A stretch of DNA of 64,000 nucleotides from Bacteroidota bacterium (GCA_023416995.1 JAEZGI010000032.1:1-64000); one strand, 5' to 3'. Numbered from the stretch's first letter, positions 34,845 through 44,588 are shown. Made by a program: numbers and translations. Notes: generated by a model not told the origin, from the letters alone.

Positions 34845-34889
34845 AAAAGCCACGCAGTAGTGCCAACAACGGCCTTCTGCGTGGCTTTT
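34845..34889. terminator. Bidirectional rho-independent terminator
   Basis: A perfect 13-bp inverted repeat AAAAGCCACGCAG / CTGCGTGGCTTTT with a 19-base loop. Runs of A on the left and T on the right make it functional in both directions. It separates the lipoprotein (+) from the convergent DUF2200 gene (-), touching the DUF2200 stop. Confidence 0.85.
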
Positions 34890-35240
34890 CTATTTCCTTA
34901 AAATTTTTTCCATCTTTTTACCCTTGGCAAGTTCATCGACAAGTTTATCCAGGTACCGGATCTGTTGCATAAGTTTATCTTCAATTTCTTCTACACGATA
35001 TCCACAAATTAACCCGGTAATCTTTGAAGCATTAGGATTCATCTGTGGAGCCTGGGCGAAAAAGTCTTCGAAATTTGTTTTCTTATCAATGTGTTCCTCC
35101 AAACTCTTTTTATTATATCCGGTTAACCAGAAAATGATATCATCAACTTCTTCTTTTGTGCGGCCCTTTTTTTCAGCCTTTGTAATATAATGCGGGTAAA
35201 CTCCGGCAAACGACATCTTATAAATTCTTGTGTTCTTCAT
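34890..35240 (-). CDS. DUF2200-family protein
   Basis: A 116-residue soluble protein matching DUF2200 throughout. Typical segments are MSFAGVYPHYITKAEKKGRT, then DDIIFWLTGYNKKSLEEHI, then ITGLICGYRVEEIEDKLMQQIR and a basic tail. The function is unknown. It is convergent with the lipoprotein at the shared terminator, and divergent from the ankyrin gene. The ATG at 35240 precedes the conserved domain by seven residues. Confidence 0.9.
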   Translation of the reverse strand: MKNTRIYKMSFAGVYPHYITKAEKKGRTKEEVDDIIFWLTGYNKKSLEEHIDKKTNFEDFFAQAPQMNPNASKITGLICGYRVEEIEDKLMQQIRYLDKLVDELAKGKKMEKILRK

Positions 35241-35290
35241 TGTGCCCGTCCTATAAAGTGTTCAAATAAAGGTAAGAAAATTAAGAAAAA

Positions 35291-36067
35291 ATGGATTACA
35301 TTATGGAAACTTGGTGTATGGATAAATACAATGCACTTTTAAGCTCCATTGAAACACACGATGCAGCATCGATCAATGACTTATTTGAAAATGGGATTGA
35401 TCCTAACGAACGCTTCAATGGAGTTCCATTGTTTAGCATAATGGTAGAGATGTATTTCCGGTCGCCTCACTTTAAAGATTGTATACGTGTTTTCAGAAAC
35501 CATGGTCTCAGATTTGACGATCCTGGTTTGCTTGCGGTGCTAAGCGACGATGCTGCAGAATTGACGTTATTATTGAAAGAGGATCCGAACATAATTCATA
35601 AACGTTATACATACTTCAACAATACTTTTACTTCTCTTGCGGGCGGCACGCTGCTGCATTATTGCGCGGAATATAATCACCTGGCATGCGGGGAAGTATT
35701 AATTAAATCAGGAGCCGATGTCAATTCAAGAGCAGAGGTCGATCATTGTGGGTTTGGTGGTCATACCCCGATATTTCATACCGTTGCGCAACACAACAAC
35801 AACTCAGTTAACATGATGCAGTTGTTGATTGATAACGGCGCCGATGTTTTATATACCGTCAGGGGGTTGATATGGGGCAAAGGATATGAATGGGAAACTT
35901 TTGTGCCTGCTGTGAATGCGCTTAGTTATGCAGCGATGGGATTATTACCGCAAATGCACAGGGATCCCAAACAGATCGCAGGAAACATTTCTAAAATGCT
36001 TGCATATACTTTTGGCATTTCCTATGAGCTGCCAAATATCCCTAATAAATATCTGCAGAAGCAGTAG
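35291..36067 (+). CDS. Ankyrin-repeat protein
   Basis: A 258-residue soluble protein. The middle part carries three or four ankyrin-like repeats: IETHDAASINDLFENGIDP near the start, GTLLHYCAEYNHLACGEVLI around residue 118, and GHTPIFHTVAQHNNNSVNMM around residue 154. Such repeats mediate protein contacts. No enzymatic domain is visible. It stands alone, divergent from DUF2200. The ATG at 35291 is used; a second in-frame ATG follows four codons later. Confidence 0.85.
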   Translation: MDYIMETWCMDKYNALLSSIETHDAASINDLFENGIDPNERFNGVPLFSIMVEMYFRSPHFKDCIRVFRNHGLRFDDPGLLAVLSDDAAELTLLLKEDPNIIHKRYTYFNNTFTSLAGGTLLHYCAEYNHLACGEVLIKSGADVNSRAEVDHCGFGGHTPIFHTVAQHNNNSVNMMQLLIDNGADVLYTVRGLIWGKGYEWETFVPAVNALSYAAMGLLPQMHRDPKQIAGNISKMLAYTFGISYELPNIPNKYLQKQ

Positions 36068-36132
36068 TAACCCTGTTTGACCGTTGTAGCCTGTTTTATC
36101 ACGTTCGGCACATTTTATTTGGCCGGCAAATA

Positions 36133-37409
36133 TTACGGAAGATGGGCCGCAGCGATTCGGTATAACCTGCCCTGATCAGTAATCGCATACAATGCACCAT
36201 CTTTTCCCTGGGCAATATCGCGGAATCGCTGACCTTCACTATCAAAGAGCCGTTCTTCGCCAACAACTTTGTTATCATGAATCACTAACCGGACAACCTG
36301 TTGACCTCCAAGGCAGCTTATAAACAAATTATTTTTCCATTCCGGCATACCGTCAGCGGTGTAAAATGTCATACCGCTGGGTGAAATAACGGGATCCCAA
36401 TAATATACGGGTTGCATTAAGCCATCTTTTTGTTGAATGGAGTCTCCGATTTTCCGGCCACTGTATTCCGTTCCATAGGTGATTATTGGCCAACCATAAT
36501 TTTTACCCGGCGTGATCAGATTTAATTCGTCGCCACCCCTGGGCCCAAACTCATGTTCCCATAAATCGCCTGTTTCGGGATGAAAAGCCAGTCCCTGAAC
36601 ATTGCGATGACCTAACGAGTAAATCTCAGCTCTTGCATCCGTGCGACCCGCAAATGGATTGCCTGGCGCAGGCTTACCATCAGTAGTGATCCTCAAAACC
36701 TTACCGAGTGACGAATTTATTAGCTGGGCCTGATGCCTCGTCGCCATATGCGCACGCTCACCGGTAGAAACAATTAAATGACCTTGTGTGTCAAATAATA
36801 TCCGACCGCCATAATGAAGCGTTCCCTTGTAAACCGGTGTTGCCCTGTAGATGACCCGTGCATCCTCAACCTGTTTTTCATCAATTGATAGTCTTCCCTT
36901 CGCTACTGCAGTCACGTTTTCTTCGCCATGGCTTTCTGAAAACACCCAATAGATCATCCTGTTTGAATCGAAGGCCGGGTCGACTGCAACACCAAGGAGC
37001 CCGCCCTGCTCAGCGGGGTTAACGGGAGGCAGGCCAGTGATTGAATCCCCCCCTTCCCGTCAGTGTTTATGATGCGCATGGTGCCATACTTTTGTGTGAT
37101 GATCAACCGGCCATCCGGCAAAACTGCAACAGACCAGGGCCGTCGAAGCGTAGTAGTGAGTATTACTCCTTCATACGGCCCAACAGTCTTTACTCCGGCA
37201 ATGCGGGTTTGTCCTTCAACCGCAGGTTTATAATTAGTATTTGGTGGCTTTGTCTCAACCGGCGGTATGGTATCATTAACAGCCGCATGTGGGAGCGTTT
37301 TTTCCAAATAACATTTGCCGGCCATAAGCATATTGAAGTACATTATCATTCGACAATCCGTAGACGGAATTAATAAAATGATCGGGATGATAATGATAAA
37401 ACGGCTCAT
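36133..37409 (-). pseudogene. PQQ-dependent (aldose) sugar dehydrogenase, interrupted by a frameshift in a G7 run
   Basis: Two abutting frames together encode a glucose/sorbosone dehydrogenase-family protein. The 5' part (37409 to ~36990) has a signal-like helix and RPWSVAVLPDGRLIITQKYG. The 3' part (from ~37053 to 36133) contains DSITGLPPVNPAEQGGLL and later GHRNVQGLAFHPETGDLWEH, both typical of the family. The frames join if one G is added in the G7 tract at 37047-37053. As deposited, translation stops after the run at about codon 151. It may be a genuine pseudogene, a homopolymer sequencing error or a slippage switch. Family members oxidise aldoses in the periplasm with PQQ and Ca2+. Confidence 0.85.
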
Positions 37410-37525
37410 AAGATTCGGTTGATGATATACTGAACTAAGATAATTAAATTAGGGCTGAATTCAATTTTTCCGGGGCACCCTCATACCCATGTTTTAACTA
37501 TTTTCACAAAAACGTTGCAAAGGGT

Positions 37526-38539
37526 ATGACTGATTGTTTAAAACGCATAATACTGACAAAGACCTGGTTTAATTACAATGCGGTATCTATCCCTGCCTCG
37601 TTCCCGCTGTTGATATTTGCATTTGTAATAAGTGCCTGCAGATCGTTCGCCCAGGTGGAGCTGGCCGATCCTTTTGTGTTGAAAGCGAACGGTAAATATT
37701 ATCTGTATGGCACAAACGACAGACGTCCGAATGATGGCATCCCGGTGCTCGTCTCGACCGACTTACAAAACTGGTCATCACCACATGGCACAGCAGAAGG
37801 TTACCTGGCACTGGACAAACATAACAATTACGGTTCAAAAGGTTTCTGGGCACCATCTGTCTTATACTATAACGAGAGGTATTACATGTTCTACACTGCA
37901 AACGAAAATATAGCTGTCGCATCCAGTGATTCACCTGCTGGTCCGTTTACAAACGGCATTCGGTTAAATTTGCAGGATTCAGGTAAGGCAATTGACCCGC
38001 ATGTTTTCATAGACTATAACGGAAAGAAGTATCTGTATTTTGTAAAGCTGATCAACGGCAATCGGACTTTTGGGGCAGAATTGAGCGATGACTTGCATTC
38101 TGTTAAACCAGGTACCGTTGTTGAATGCATTAACGCAACGCAACCCTGGGAAACAACATCAGGTACACAATGGCCAGTTACAGAGGCACCATCAATGATC
38201 AGACACAAAAACAAATACTTTTTGTTTTATACCGCGAACGATTTCCGAAGTCCCGCTTATAATGTGGGTTACGCGGTCGCAGACTCACCGCTGGGTCCCT
38301 TCAGGAAACATAATGGCAATCCAATCATCAAAAGTTCTGATGAAATTCCAGGTACAGGTGGCTGCGATTTTTTAACAGATACAGCACACGAAGTCATCAT
38401 GTTTTATCATGCACATGCAAACAAACAATCGGTGACACCGAGAAAAACTTATTATAGTTTAGGGAAGTTCGTTGCAGACAGCTCGGGTGCTATAACTTTC
38501 CAGGTGTCAGCGAAAAAATTGTGTTTGCTTAAAAATTAA
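37526..38539 (+). CDS. Secreted glycoside hydrolase family 43 enzyme
   Basis: A 337-residue five-bladed beta-propeller glycosidase. A signal peptide covers residues ~1-43 (LIFAFVISACRSFAQ). The catalytic triad of GH43 is visible: Asp48 in ELADPFV (base), Asp157 in AIDPHVF (pKa modulator) and Glu220 in TEAPSM (acid). GH43 members act on arabinose- or xylose-containing glycans as arabinofuranosidases, xylosidases or arabinanases; which one cannot be told. It is monocistronic and ends at a strong bidirectional terminator. With GH127 at 20 kb it suggests arabinan or arabinoxylan use. Confidence 0.93.
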   Translation: MTDCLKRIILTKTWFNYNAVSIPASFPLLIFAFVISACRSFAQVELADPFVLKANGKYYLYGTNDRRPNDGIPVLVSTDLQNWSSPHGTAEGYLALDKHNNYGSKGFWAPSVLYYNERYYMFYTANENIAVASSDSPAGPFTNGIRLNLQDSGKAIDPHVFIDYNGKKYLYFVKLINGNRTFGAELSDDLHSVKPGTVVECINATQPWETTSGTQWPVTEAPSMIRHKNKYFLFYTANDFRSPAYNVGYAVADSPLGPFRKHNGNPIIKSSDEIPGTGGCDFLTDTAHEVIMFYHAHANKQSVTPRKTYYSLGKFVADSSGAITFQVSAKKLCLLKN

Positions 38540-38583
38540 TTCCGGTATACATTCATTATCGACCGCGATTCTGTTGCTACTAT

Positions 38584-38630
38584 TTTAACAAAAGGTTGTT
38601 TCAGCTGGACTGAAACAACCTTTTGTTAAA
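38584..38630. terminator. Perfect 21-bp bidirectional terminator
   Basis: A perfect 21-bp inverted repeat (tttaacaaaaggttgtttcag and its complement) with a five-base loop, flanked by A/T-rich ends. It lies between the convergent GH43 gene and the large surface protein gene and can stop transcription from both sides. Confidence 0.9.
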
Positions 38631-38663
38631 CACACCAACTTATGCGTCGGGGTCTAAAAGTTT

Positions 38664-41600
38664 TTAGTAAATAAAACTTCCACTGAATTGCAGCTTGTTT
38701 GCGGAAGTTATCTTAATAAAATAAACTCCGCCCGCTGTCAGTGAATTGGTAGTAATAAGATTGTTTCCGGGCTGCAGTTTTTGATTAAGCAACTGGCGGC
38801 CATTACCATCAAATACAACAACCTCTGCTTTTTGTGCCAGATCTGCCGGTGCAGTCACCATAAGTTGGGTCGAACCAGGTATCGAAGACACCTTATAGGC
38901 AGTATTTGCAGTTGAATGTATTACGATCACAGTACTGTAAGATACCTTACCATCCACATCAATCTGCCTCAGTCGGTAGTAAGAACGTGTACCTGATATT
39001 TGAAGGTCGAGATAATGATATTTTTTAACTGGCAATGTCGACTGCGCCGGGCTAACGCGACCTATGGTCGTAAATTCAGTTCCATCAGTACGACGTTGAA
39101 TTTCGAAATATGAATTGTTAACCTCTGTTGCTGTTGACCATGTCAATTCAACACCTTGTTGAATCCGTTTACCGGTAAATGATAACCATGTCACAGGCAG
39201 CAACGCGTTAAACTCGGCGATGCTGAATGGTGAAAATGTGCCGTTGTATCCGGTATAGCTAAGCGTGCCCGCAGTCAAATCAAATGAAGGCACTCCTGGT
39301 AGTTCGGCCCATTCTGATTCATAGTGAAACAACCTGGGTGCTAATATGTTTCCGCCAACCACTGAAGGATTCCAGCCAAAGCTGAGATCAACATTACCAC
39401 CTCCTGTTGAAGCAGCAGTGTTGCCTATGTTCCAGGTTTGATTCACTTTGCTCTTCCAGTTAACTTCAGTTCCATCCACGCTGCCACTTGTGTAAACATT
39501 AGAAGACACTGTTGCGTAAAATTCATCAGTGATTCCGGTATGATTTGTTATTGTAACTGGTGCATAATGATCCAGACCGATTGGAAACAATCTGAAAAAA
39601 TTATTCGGTACGTTCATGATCAACTTTCCAATGCCGTTTGTTTTAACGTATTTGTTTGTACCCGGAAGAATATTGCTGCCATAGAACCGAAGATCATTAT
39701 CACCGATTTCGATTGTTTCATTAAGTACAAGATTACCGCCTGTGATCAATCGAAGATGATCTTTGGCTGTGAAAGCGGTATTTGAGGTTATGGTTCCTGC
39801 GGCAGTGTTACCAATCCGGATTTCGGCAAACCCATCTGTAAAGTTGGTCGTGAAATATGCCGTTGGTAGTGACAGTGAACCTGTACCACCTGCCAGCCCA
39901 ATAGTTGTTCCTGATGTGTACGGTTCAATTATAAGCATACCTTTTGAAGACAGACTTACACCCGCCGAAACATTCAGACTGTTGGTGTAGAGGCTGATAT
40001 TTGCTGCGGCGGTCGAAGTGAGGCTGGCAGGGATAGCAAGAAAAGGGCTATACAAACTGACAGGTCCGGCTACAGAAATTGGAATCGCAATTGCAACCTG
40101 GCTGGTATTTCCCATAACCACCGGTCCCCCTGAAGACTGGTGGCCACTGTAATTTCCGATGGTCAGTCCCCCAAGGGATGAGACATTGTTAATAATAAGT
40201 CGATCATAAGGGGCAACCATATCGAGATTTCCGGAAGAGATTGTACCGTTCCATGTAAAACTGCCAGGAAAACTTCCGCCGTCCGGAACAAGGGTTAGTA
40301 TTCCGGTTGTGGTCAGCCTGAGATCATTCAATGAAATATTGTTAGTTATCAAAGTAACGTTTCCGTTGCCGCTGTTAATAACCGCGCCGGGATAAACGCC
40401 AATTCCCGGAGCTCCGCCACCATATCCGTTGCCACCCCAGATCAACACTTCACCGCCATTTGTAGAGACAGGGCCGATGAAGTCCATTGCATTATGATTG
40501 TTGTTTACTGAACCAACTGATGGCCCATCGCCAACGGCGAGGCCTTTCCATGTATAACTTCCTCCGTTTGACTGACTACCACCAACCCACAAATGACCAC
40601 CATTAGTGGAAACCGTCCGTATATCTACACCACCATTGTTTTGGTTGCCGTAATCGCTCCACAAAACTACATTTAGTGTCCCAGCGCCGGAAGCAATGAT
40701 GTTTCCACTATTCAAACGGGCCTGGCTTTGCATTGTAAGGGTGCCGGTACCACCAGTTTTGAAAATGTTTGCGGCGTTGTTAATGGAACCCCCGCCAGAT
40801 AAATTATTCGTTGACTTGATGAATATATCTCCGGTAGCAGAACTGGTCAGATTCGTATTGATACCAACTGTTCCACCAAAAAAAGCTATTGGTCCAGCGA
40901 CCGTAACCGGATTTAATTCGTGAATAATATTCCCATTGTTGCCCGGCTTTCCTATCCTCAAACCACCCATTCCGTTAGCATCCTGGTCAAACACAAACCA
41001 AGAGGTGTACACATCCTGGAATGACGCATCGGTTGGTTCAATGGTTACCGTGCCGGTACCGTTGAGATAGGGTTTGTCTGTAGCACCCATTGACCATGAC
41101 ATCGTTTCAGTTCTTAATATAATGTTTCCGGAACCGGGGTTTAAAGTGAGATAATCAATATCCAACTGGCCATGACCACTTGCATCTGCATCGGCAATGA
41201 TACTGATATTGCCGTTTGCTGAACTGATGGTTCTGCGTCCGGTTCCTGCGGTACCAAAATTGCCGTTCGCCCGTAAGGTAATATTACCCGCTCCGATCGA
41301 GGTGAGACCTACACCACTATTCAGGGTAAAATCACTTGACCAGGCATCGATATTGCCGGTTGAAGTGAGGCTATTGTTCACAGTTATATTGTAATTCTCA
41401 TGCGATTCACCTAAAATTATGCTGCTGAAATTATTGCCAAACACCGGGTTGCCTGCCCAGCTCAAGCTACCTCCAAAACCGTTTGAATACGCTTCTATAC
41501 GAAGTGAACCAGCACTGTTGATGCGCGTTGTTTTTCCTGATGCATTACTCATGGCAATCTGATCATTCGCCTGAAAAACAATATTAGCTGTTGAATTGGT

Positions 41601-42827
41601 GATTGTTGGTGTTACGCCCTGAATTATCGTGCCATCCCGGCGATTACCGATATACACATCACCGAATAACTGAAGCGAGGCGTTGTTACCACCCAACCCC
41701 TTTAAGGTAATGTCGCCCGACTGAGATAACAACTGTGTTGATATGTTTGTGTTTGCAGCACCTATCGAAATCCCGTAATCGCCCGGGTTGGTACCTTCGA
41801 TGGTAATACCGCCACCAACCGCGGCTGTAGATTGTAACAGAATATTACCGTTGATGTTATTTGAAGCCCAAAAACCCTGGTATGTTCCTGCATCTGCTGT
41901 TCCTTTAATGTCAATAGCGGGTACAACCGACGATGCTGAGGTGATGGCAATAGAAGGTGTGGCACCATAAGTGAGTTCAATACCATGACCCGAACTGGAT
42001 TTACCAAACATGATTACCCGCCCTGTGCCCGATTCTATTCTCAGGTTAGCCTGTGAGGTAATACCAGGATAGCTGTTTAAATTGCTGGTTGCTCCCCTGA
42101 GTATAATGTCGCCACCATTGCTTAGCAACGAAATAACAGCGTCATACCCACCGCGGGGTCCTAATGTAAGACCACCATATTGGTTCGCATTGTCGTTTGT
42201 TGAGTTGGAACCATTCCATGCAAAGCCGTCAGGTATACCATCACCGTTGATACCGCCATTACTCCCGTCATCAGATCCCCCGGCCAAAACAATTTTTCCA
42301 CCATTGCTTGACACCGTCACGCCGGGATTGATAAACATAAAATCAGTCACCGTACCACTCTGGCTGTTATCTGAATCTGCCCAAAGTACCAGATTCAGAG
42401 CATTTGAAGTCGAAGTAATATTCACATTACCCGCCACTTTGATAAAACCAATGTCGCGGAAAGTGAGTGAAGCACTTGCTCCGCTGGTTTTGGTAATGTT
42501 GTTATTGATGGTTGTACCGACGTTATTATTGTTGACCCTTACACTCGTGCCCGAGTTAAGGTAACCATTGATGACGCTGGTATTAATGTTTGCACTTCCG
42601 GTGACGGTTATTTCTACAGGATTACTCCCACTGGTACTCCAGTTTGTACCGGATGTTCCAGTTTGACCGCCACTTGAAATCGTCAAACTCTGCCCATGAA
42701 CTATTTGTTGGAAAGCGCAGACTGCGATTAACAAAACGGATTTCATACAAAGCCCTATTGGTCTTTTAAATGATGTTTTAATACCTGATTTGACACCCCG
42801 GAAATTGCTAAGTAGCAGTTGATTCAT
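38664..42827 (-). CDS. Large type IX-secreted surface protein with haemagglutinin-like beta-helix
   Basis: A ~1387-residue exported protein. The signal peptide core is LCMKSVLLIAVCAFQQIVHG (internal ATG at 42746). I chose the ATG at 42827; a GTG at 42896 would lengthen it and is less likely. The body is a long succession of short Gly/Asn/Thr/Ser-rich strands like filamentous-haemagglutinin beta-helices (for example GNITLRANGNFGTAG, SGNIILRTETMSW). A repeated GGLTIG/GGLRIG/GGLTLG motif marks the repeats. The last ~80 residues form a Por/T9SS type A sorting domain (AEVVVFDGNGRQLLNQKL, then GVYFIKI). It is probably anchored to the cell surface or released. The ligand is unknown. Confidence 0.9.
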   Translation of the reverse strand: MNQLLLSNFRGVKSGIKTSFKRPIGLCMKSVLLIAVCAFQQIVHGQSLTISSGGQTGTSGTNWSTSGSNPVEITVTGSANINTSVINGYLNSGTSVRVNNNNVGTTINNNITKTSGASASLTFRDIGFIKVAGNVNITSTSNALNLVLWADSDNSQSGTVTDFMFINPGVTVSSNGGKIVLAGGSDDGSNGGINGDGIPDGFAWNGSNSTNDNANQYGGLTLGPRGGYDAVISLLSNGGDIILRGATSNLNSYPGITSQANLRIESGTGRVIMFGKSSSGHGIELTYGATPSIAITSASSVVPAIDIKGTADAGTYQGFWASNNINGNILLQSTAAVGGGITIEGTNPGDYGISIGAANTNISTQLLSQSGDITLKGLGGNNASLQLFGDVYIGNRRDGTIIQGVTPTITNSTANIVFQANDQIAMSNASGKTTRINSAGSLRIEAYSNGFGGSLSWAGNPVFGNNFSSIILGESHENYNITVNNSLTSTGNIDAWSSDFTLNSGVGLTSIGAGNITLRANGNFGTAGTGRRTISSANGNISIIADADASGHGQLDIDYLTLNPGSGNIILRTETMSWSMGATDKPYLNGTGTVTIEPTDASFQDVYTSWFVFDQDANGMGGLRIGKPGNNGNIIHELNPVTVAGPIAFFGGTVGINTNLTSSATGDIFIKSTNNLSGGGSINNAANIFKTGGTGTLTMQSQARLNSGNIIASGAGTLNVVLWSDYGNQNNGGVDIRTVSTNGGHLWVGGSQSNGGSYTWKGLAVGDGPSVGSVNNNHNAMDFIGPVSTNGGEVLIWGGNGYGGGAPGIGVYPGAVINSGNGNVTLITNNISLNDLRLTTTGILTLVPDGGSFPGSFTWNGTISSGNLDMVAPYDRLIINNVSSLGGLTIGNYSGHQSSGGPVVMGNTSQVAIAIPISVAGPVSLYSPFLAIPASLTSTAAANISLYTNSLNVSAGVSLSSKGMLIIEPYTSGTTIGLAGGTGSLSLPTAYFTTNFTDGFAEIRIGNTAAGTITSNTAFTAKDHLRLITGGNLVLNETIEIGDNDLRFYGSNILPGTNKYVKTNGIGKLIMNVPNNFFRLFPIGLDHYAPVTITNHTGITDEFYATVSSNVYTSGSVDGTEVNWKSKVNQTWNIGNTAASTGGGNVDLSFGWNPSVVGGNILAPRLFHYESEWAELPGVPSFDLTAGTLSYTGYNGTFSPFSIAEFNALLPVTWLSFTGKRIQQGVELTWSTATEVNNSYFEIQRRTDGTEFTTIGRVSPAQSTLPVKKYHYLDLQISGTRSYYRLRQIDVDGKVSYSTVIVIHSTANTAYKVSSIPGSTQLMVTAPADLAQKAEVVVFDGNGRQLLNQKLQPGNNLITTNSLTAGGVYFIKITSANKLQFSGSFIY

Positions 42828-43063
42828 GTAATTATGGATTTTAATCCAGAACGAACGGGGAAACCATGATTTTATTTCATCGATTTCATTTAGCACTCAA
42901 TCAATATTTTTACCTAAAAGGGTTAAGCATAAACACTGATTTTATGCAGCAGCGGACCAGATATATCCAGCCGCAAAAAAACTATGATCTCAATTAAATT
43001 GATTTAAATCATGAAAAACAGATTTTGTTTCACCTGGTCATTATCGAAAAAATACAATTAGGA

Positions 43064-43110
43064 TTTTGTAGTTACATAACTACGCTTATATTTGTAGCCA
43101 AATAGCTACA
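43064..43110 (+). promoter_or_regulatory. ArsR-operon promoter with two operator palindromes
   Basis: Seen: TTTTG (43064-43068), an 18-base spacer and TATATTTG (43087-43094), matching the Bacteroidota -33/-7 promoter. A perfect dyad GTAGTTA-ca-TAACTAC (43068-43083) fills the spacer and a second dyad TGTAGC-caaata-GCTACA (43093-43110) covers the -7 box end and start region. The ATG at 43113 follows at once. This is the classical layout for repression by the ArsR-type product of the first gene. Confidence 0.75.
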
Positions 43111-43112
43111 TT

Positions 43113-43430
43113 ATGAATTTAAGACGTGACGTGTTCCAGGCAATTGCGGACCCCACCAGGAGAGCGATTTTAATGCTGGTAGCTACCCAGTCAATGACCG
43201 CGGGTGCCATTGCCGCAAATTTTGACACCGCCAGACCTACCGTATCCAAACATCTGCAGATACTTACAGAATGCGAGTTACTAAAACAAGAACAGCAGGG
43301 CAGGGAGATCCATTATCATCTTAACGCAAAAAAAATGAAAGAAATAGCAGACTTTATTGAGCCGTTCCGGAACATGTGGGATGATCGGTTTAATAAACTG
43401 GAGTCTGTCATGAAAAAATATAAAAAGTAA
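43113..43430 (+). CDS. ArsR-family transcriptional regulator
   Basis: A 105-residue winged-helix regulator. The HTH is in GAIAANFDTARPTVSKHLQI and the wing in LLKQEQQGREIHYHLNA. No metal-binding cysteine pair (CxC) is seen, so it is one of the non-metal members that often pair with SRPBCC/AHSA1 genes. It probably represses its own operon through the palindromes at 43064-43110. It is followed after 4 bases by the SRPBCC gene. Confidence 0.95.
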   Translation: MNLRRDVFQAIADPTRRAILMLVATQSMTAGAIAANFDTARPTVSKHLQILTECELLKQEQQGREIHYHLNAKKMKEIADFIEPFRNMWDDRFNKLESVMKKYKK

Positions 43431-43434
43431 ATTC

Positions 43435-43908
43435 ATGGAAAGAAAAACAAAAATTCATGCAGAAGATGATAAGCAGGAAATTTTCATAACACGGGAATTT
43501 GATCTTCCGCTCGAACTGCTTTTTCGTGCACATGCTGAAGCCGGGCTCATAGAAGCATGGATGGGCACTAAAGTATTAACATTAGAGAGCAGGAAACATG
43601 GTAGCTGGCGCTACGAAACATCCAATCCCCAGGGCATTGTTGTATTCAGTGCGAATGGAGTAATTCATGATTTCGTGCCCAATCAAAAAATTATCCGCAC
43701 GTTTGAAATGGAAAACTCTTCGCTTCCACCACAAATTGAATTTCTTGAATTTTCGGCAATAGATGATGAACGCAGTCTTCTTAAAATACAGATCATTTAC
43801 AAATCTGTTGAAATACGCGACCAGGCGCTGAAGCTGCCGTTTGCATATGGTTTAAATATGGCCCACAACCGTTTGCAGGAAGTGGTCGCCGTCCTGAAAA
43901 CTCATTAA
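43435..43908 (+). CDS. SRPBCC-domain (AHSA1-like) protein
   Basis: A 157-residue START/Bet v1-like protein of the AHSA1 group. Signature segments are ITREFDLPLELLFRAHAEAGLIEAWMG near the start (residues ~20-46), then GVIHDFVPNQKIIRTFEME and a C-terminal amphipathic helix. These proteins have a hydrophobic pocket; the ligand is unknown. It is the second gene of the ArsR operon, which commonly pairs such a regulator with an AHSA1-like protein. Confidence 0.93.
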   Translation: MERKTKIHAEDDKQEIFITREFDLPLELLFRAHAEAGLIEAWMGTKVLTLESRKHGSWRYETSNPQGIVVFSANGVIHDFVPNQKIIRTFEMENSSLPPQIEFLEFSAIDDERSLLKIQIIYKSVEIRDQALKLPFAYGLNMAHNRLQEVVAVLKTH

Positions 43909-43939
43909 TTGTCGGATTTACATTATCAAATCATATGTT

Positions 43940-44515
43940 ATGAGCAAAACAAAAACCAACACAAAAACACTTCCAGCAGAAAAGCAAAAAGAACTATTCG
44001 CAACACTTAAAACCCGTTTTGAAAAAAATCTTAAACGGCACAAAGGGCTCAACTGGGATGATGTGCAGAAACGGTTGGAAGCAAATCCTGGTAAGCTCGT
44101 GTCCTTATATGAAATGGAAGCATCCGGCGGAGAACCTGATGTGGTGGGATCTGATAAGAAAACCGGCGAGTATGTCTTTTTTGATTGTGCACCTGAAAGT
44201 CCCAAGGGCCGTAGAAGTATTTGTTACGACAAAGCAGGGTGGGAGTCCAGGAAAGAAGCAAGACCAGATAACACCGCAATCGAAATGGCAGAGGAAATGG
44301 GTATCACACTGCTTAATGAAGCGGAGTATCGTCAATTGCAGGAGTTGGGAGAATTTGATCTGAAAACATCAAGTTGGCTGTTGACACCACCCGACATCCG
44401 CAAATTGGGAGGCGCCATTTTTGGCGATCGTCGGTATGACACCGTATTCATTTACCATAACGGTGCACAATCATATTATGGTGCCAGGGGTTTCCGTGGA
44501 TCATTAAAAGTGTGA
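43940..44515 (+). CDS. DUF4256-family protein
   Basis: A 191-residue soluble protein matching DUF4256: KGLNWDDVQKRLEANPGKL near residue 35, then EASGGEPDVVG, a middle part with FFDCAPESPKGRRSICYD, and YNGAQSYYGARGFRG-like ending. The function is unknown. It is the third gene of the ArsR-SRPBCC operon, 31 bases after the SRPBCC gene, and ends at a hairpin terminator. Confidence 0.93.
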   Translation: MSKTKTNTKTLPAEKQKELFATLKTRFEKNLKRHKGLNWDDVQKRLEANPGKLVSLYEMEASGGEPDVVGSDKKTGEYVFFDCAPESPKGRRSICYDKAGWESRKEARPDNTAIEMAEEMGITLLNEAEYRQLQELGEFDLKTSSWLLTPPDIRKLGGAIFGDRRYDTVFIYHNGAQSYYGARGFRGSLKV

Positions 44516-44525
44516 TGATAAAGAA

Positions 44526-44566
44526 CTATGGCTGGAACCCTCACTAACGGTGGGTACCAGCCATAG
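44526..44566. terminator. Hairpin terminator between convergent genes
   Basis: A 10-bp perfect stem CTATGGCTGG / CCAGCCATAG at 44526-44535 and 44557-44566, extended by ACCC / GGGT after a one-base mismatch. It lies between the DUF4256 gene and the convergent TonB receptor gene. There is no uridine run. Confidence 0.6.
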
Positions 44567-44588
44567 GGTGTTGTATATGTGACCGCTA

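Noticed and set aside
39438..42564. Several plus-strand frames opposite the large surface protein
   Set aside because: They are antisense to a strongly repetitive Gly/Thr-rich gene, whose composition yields long accidental open frames.
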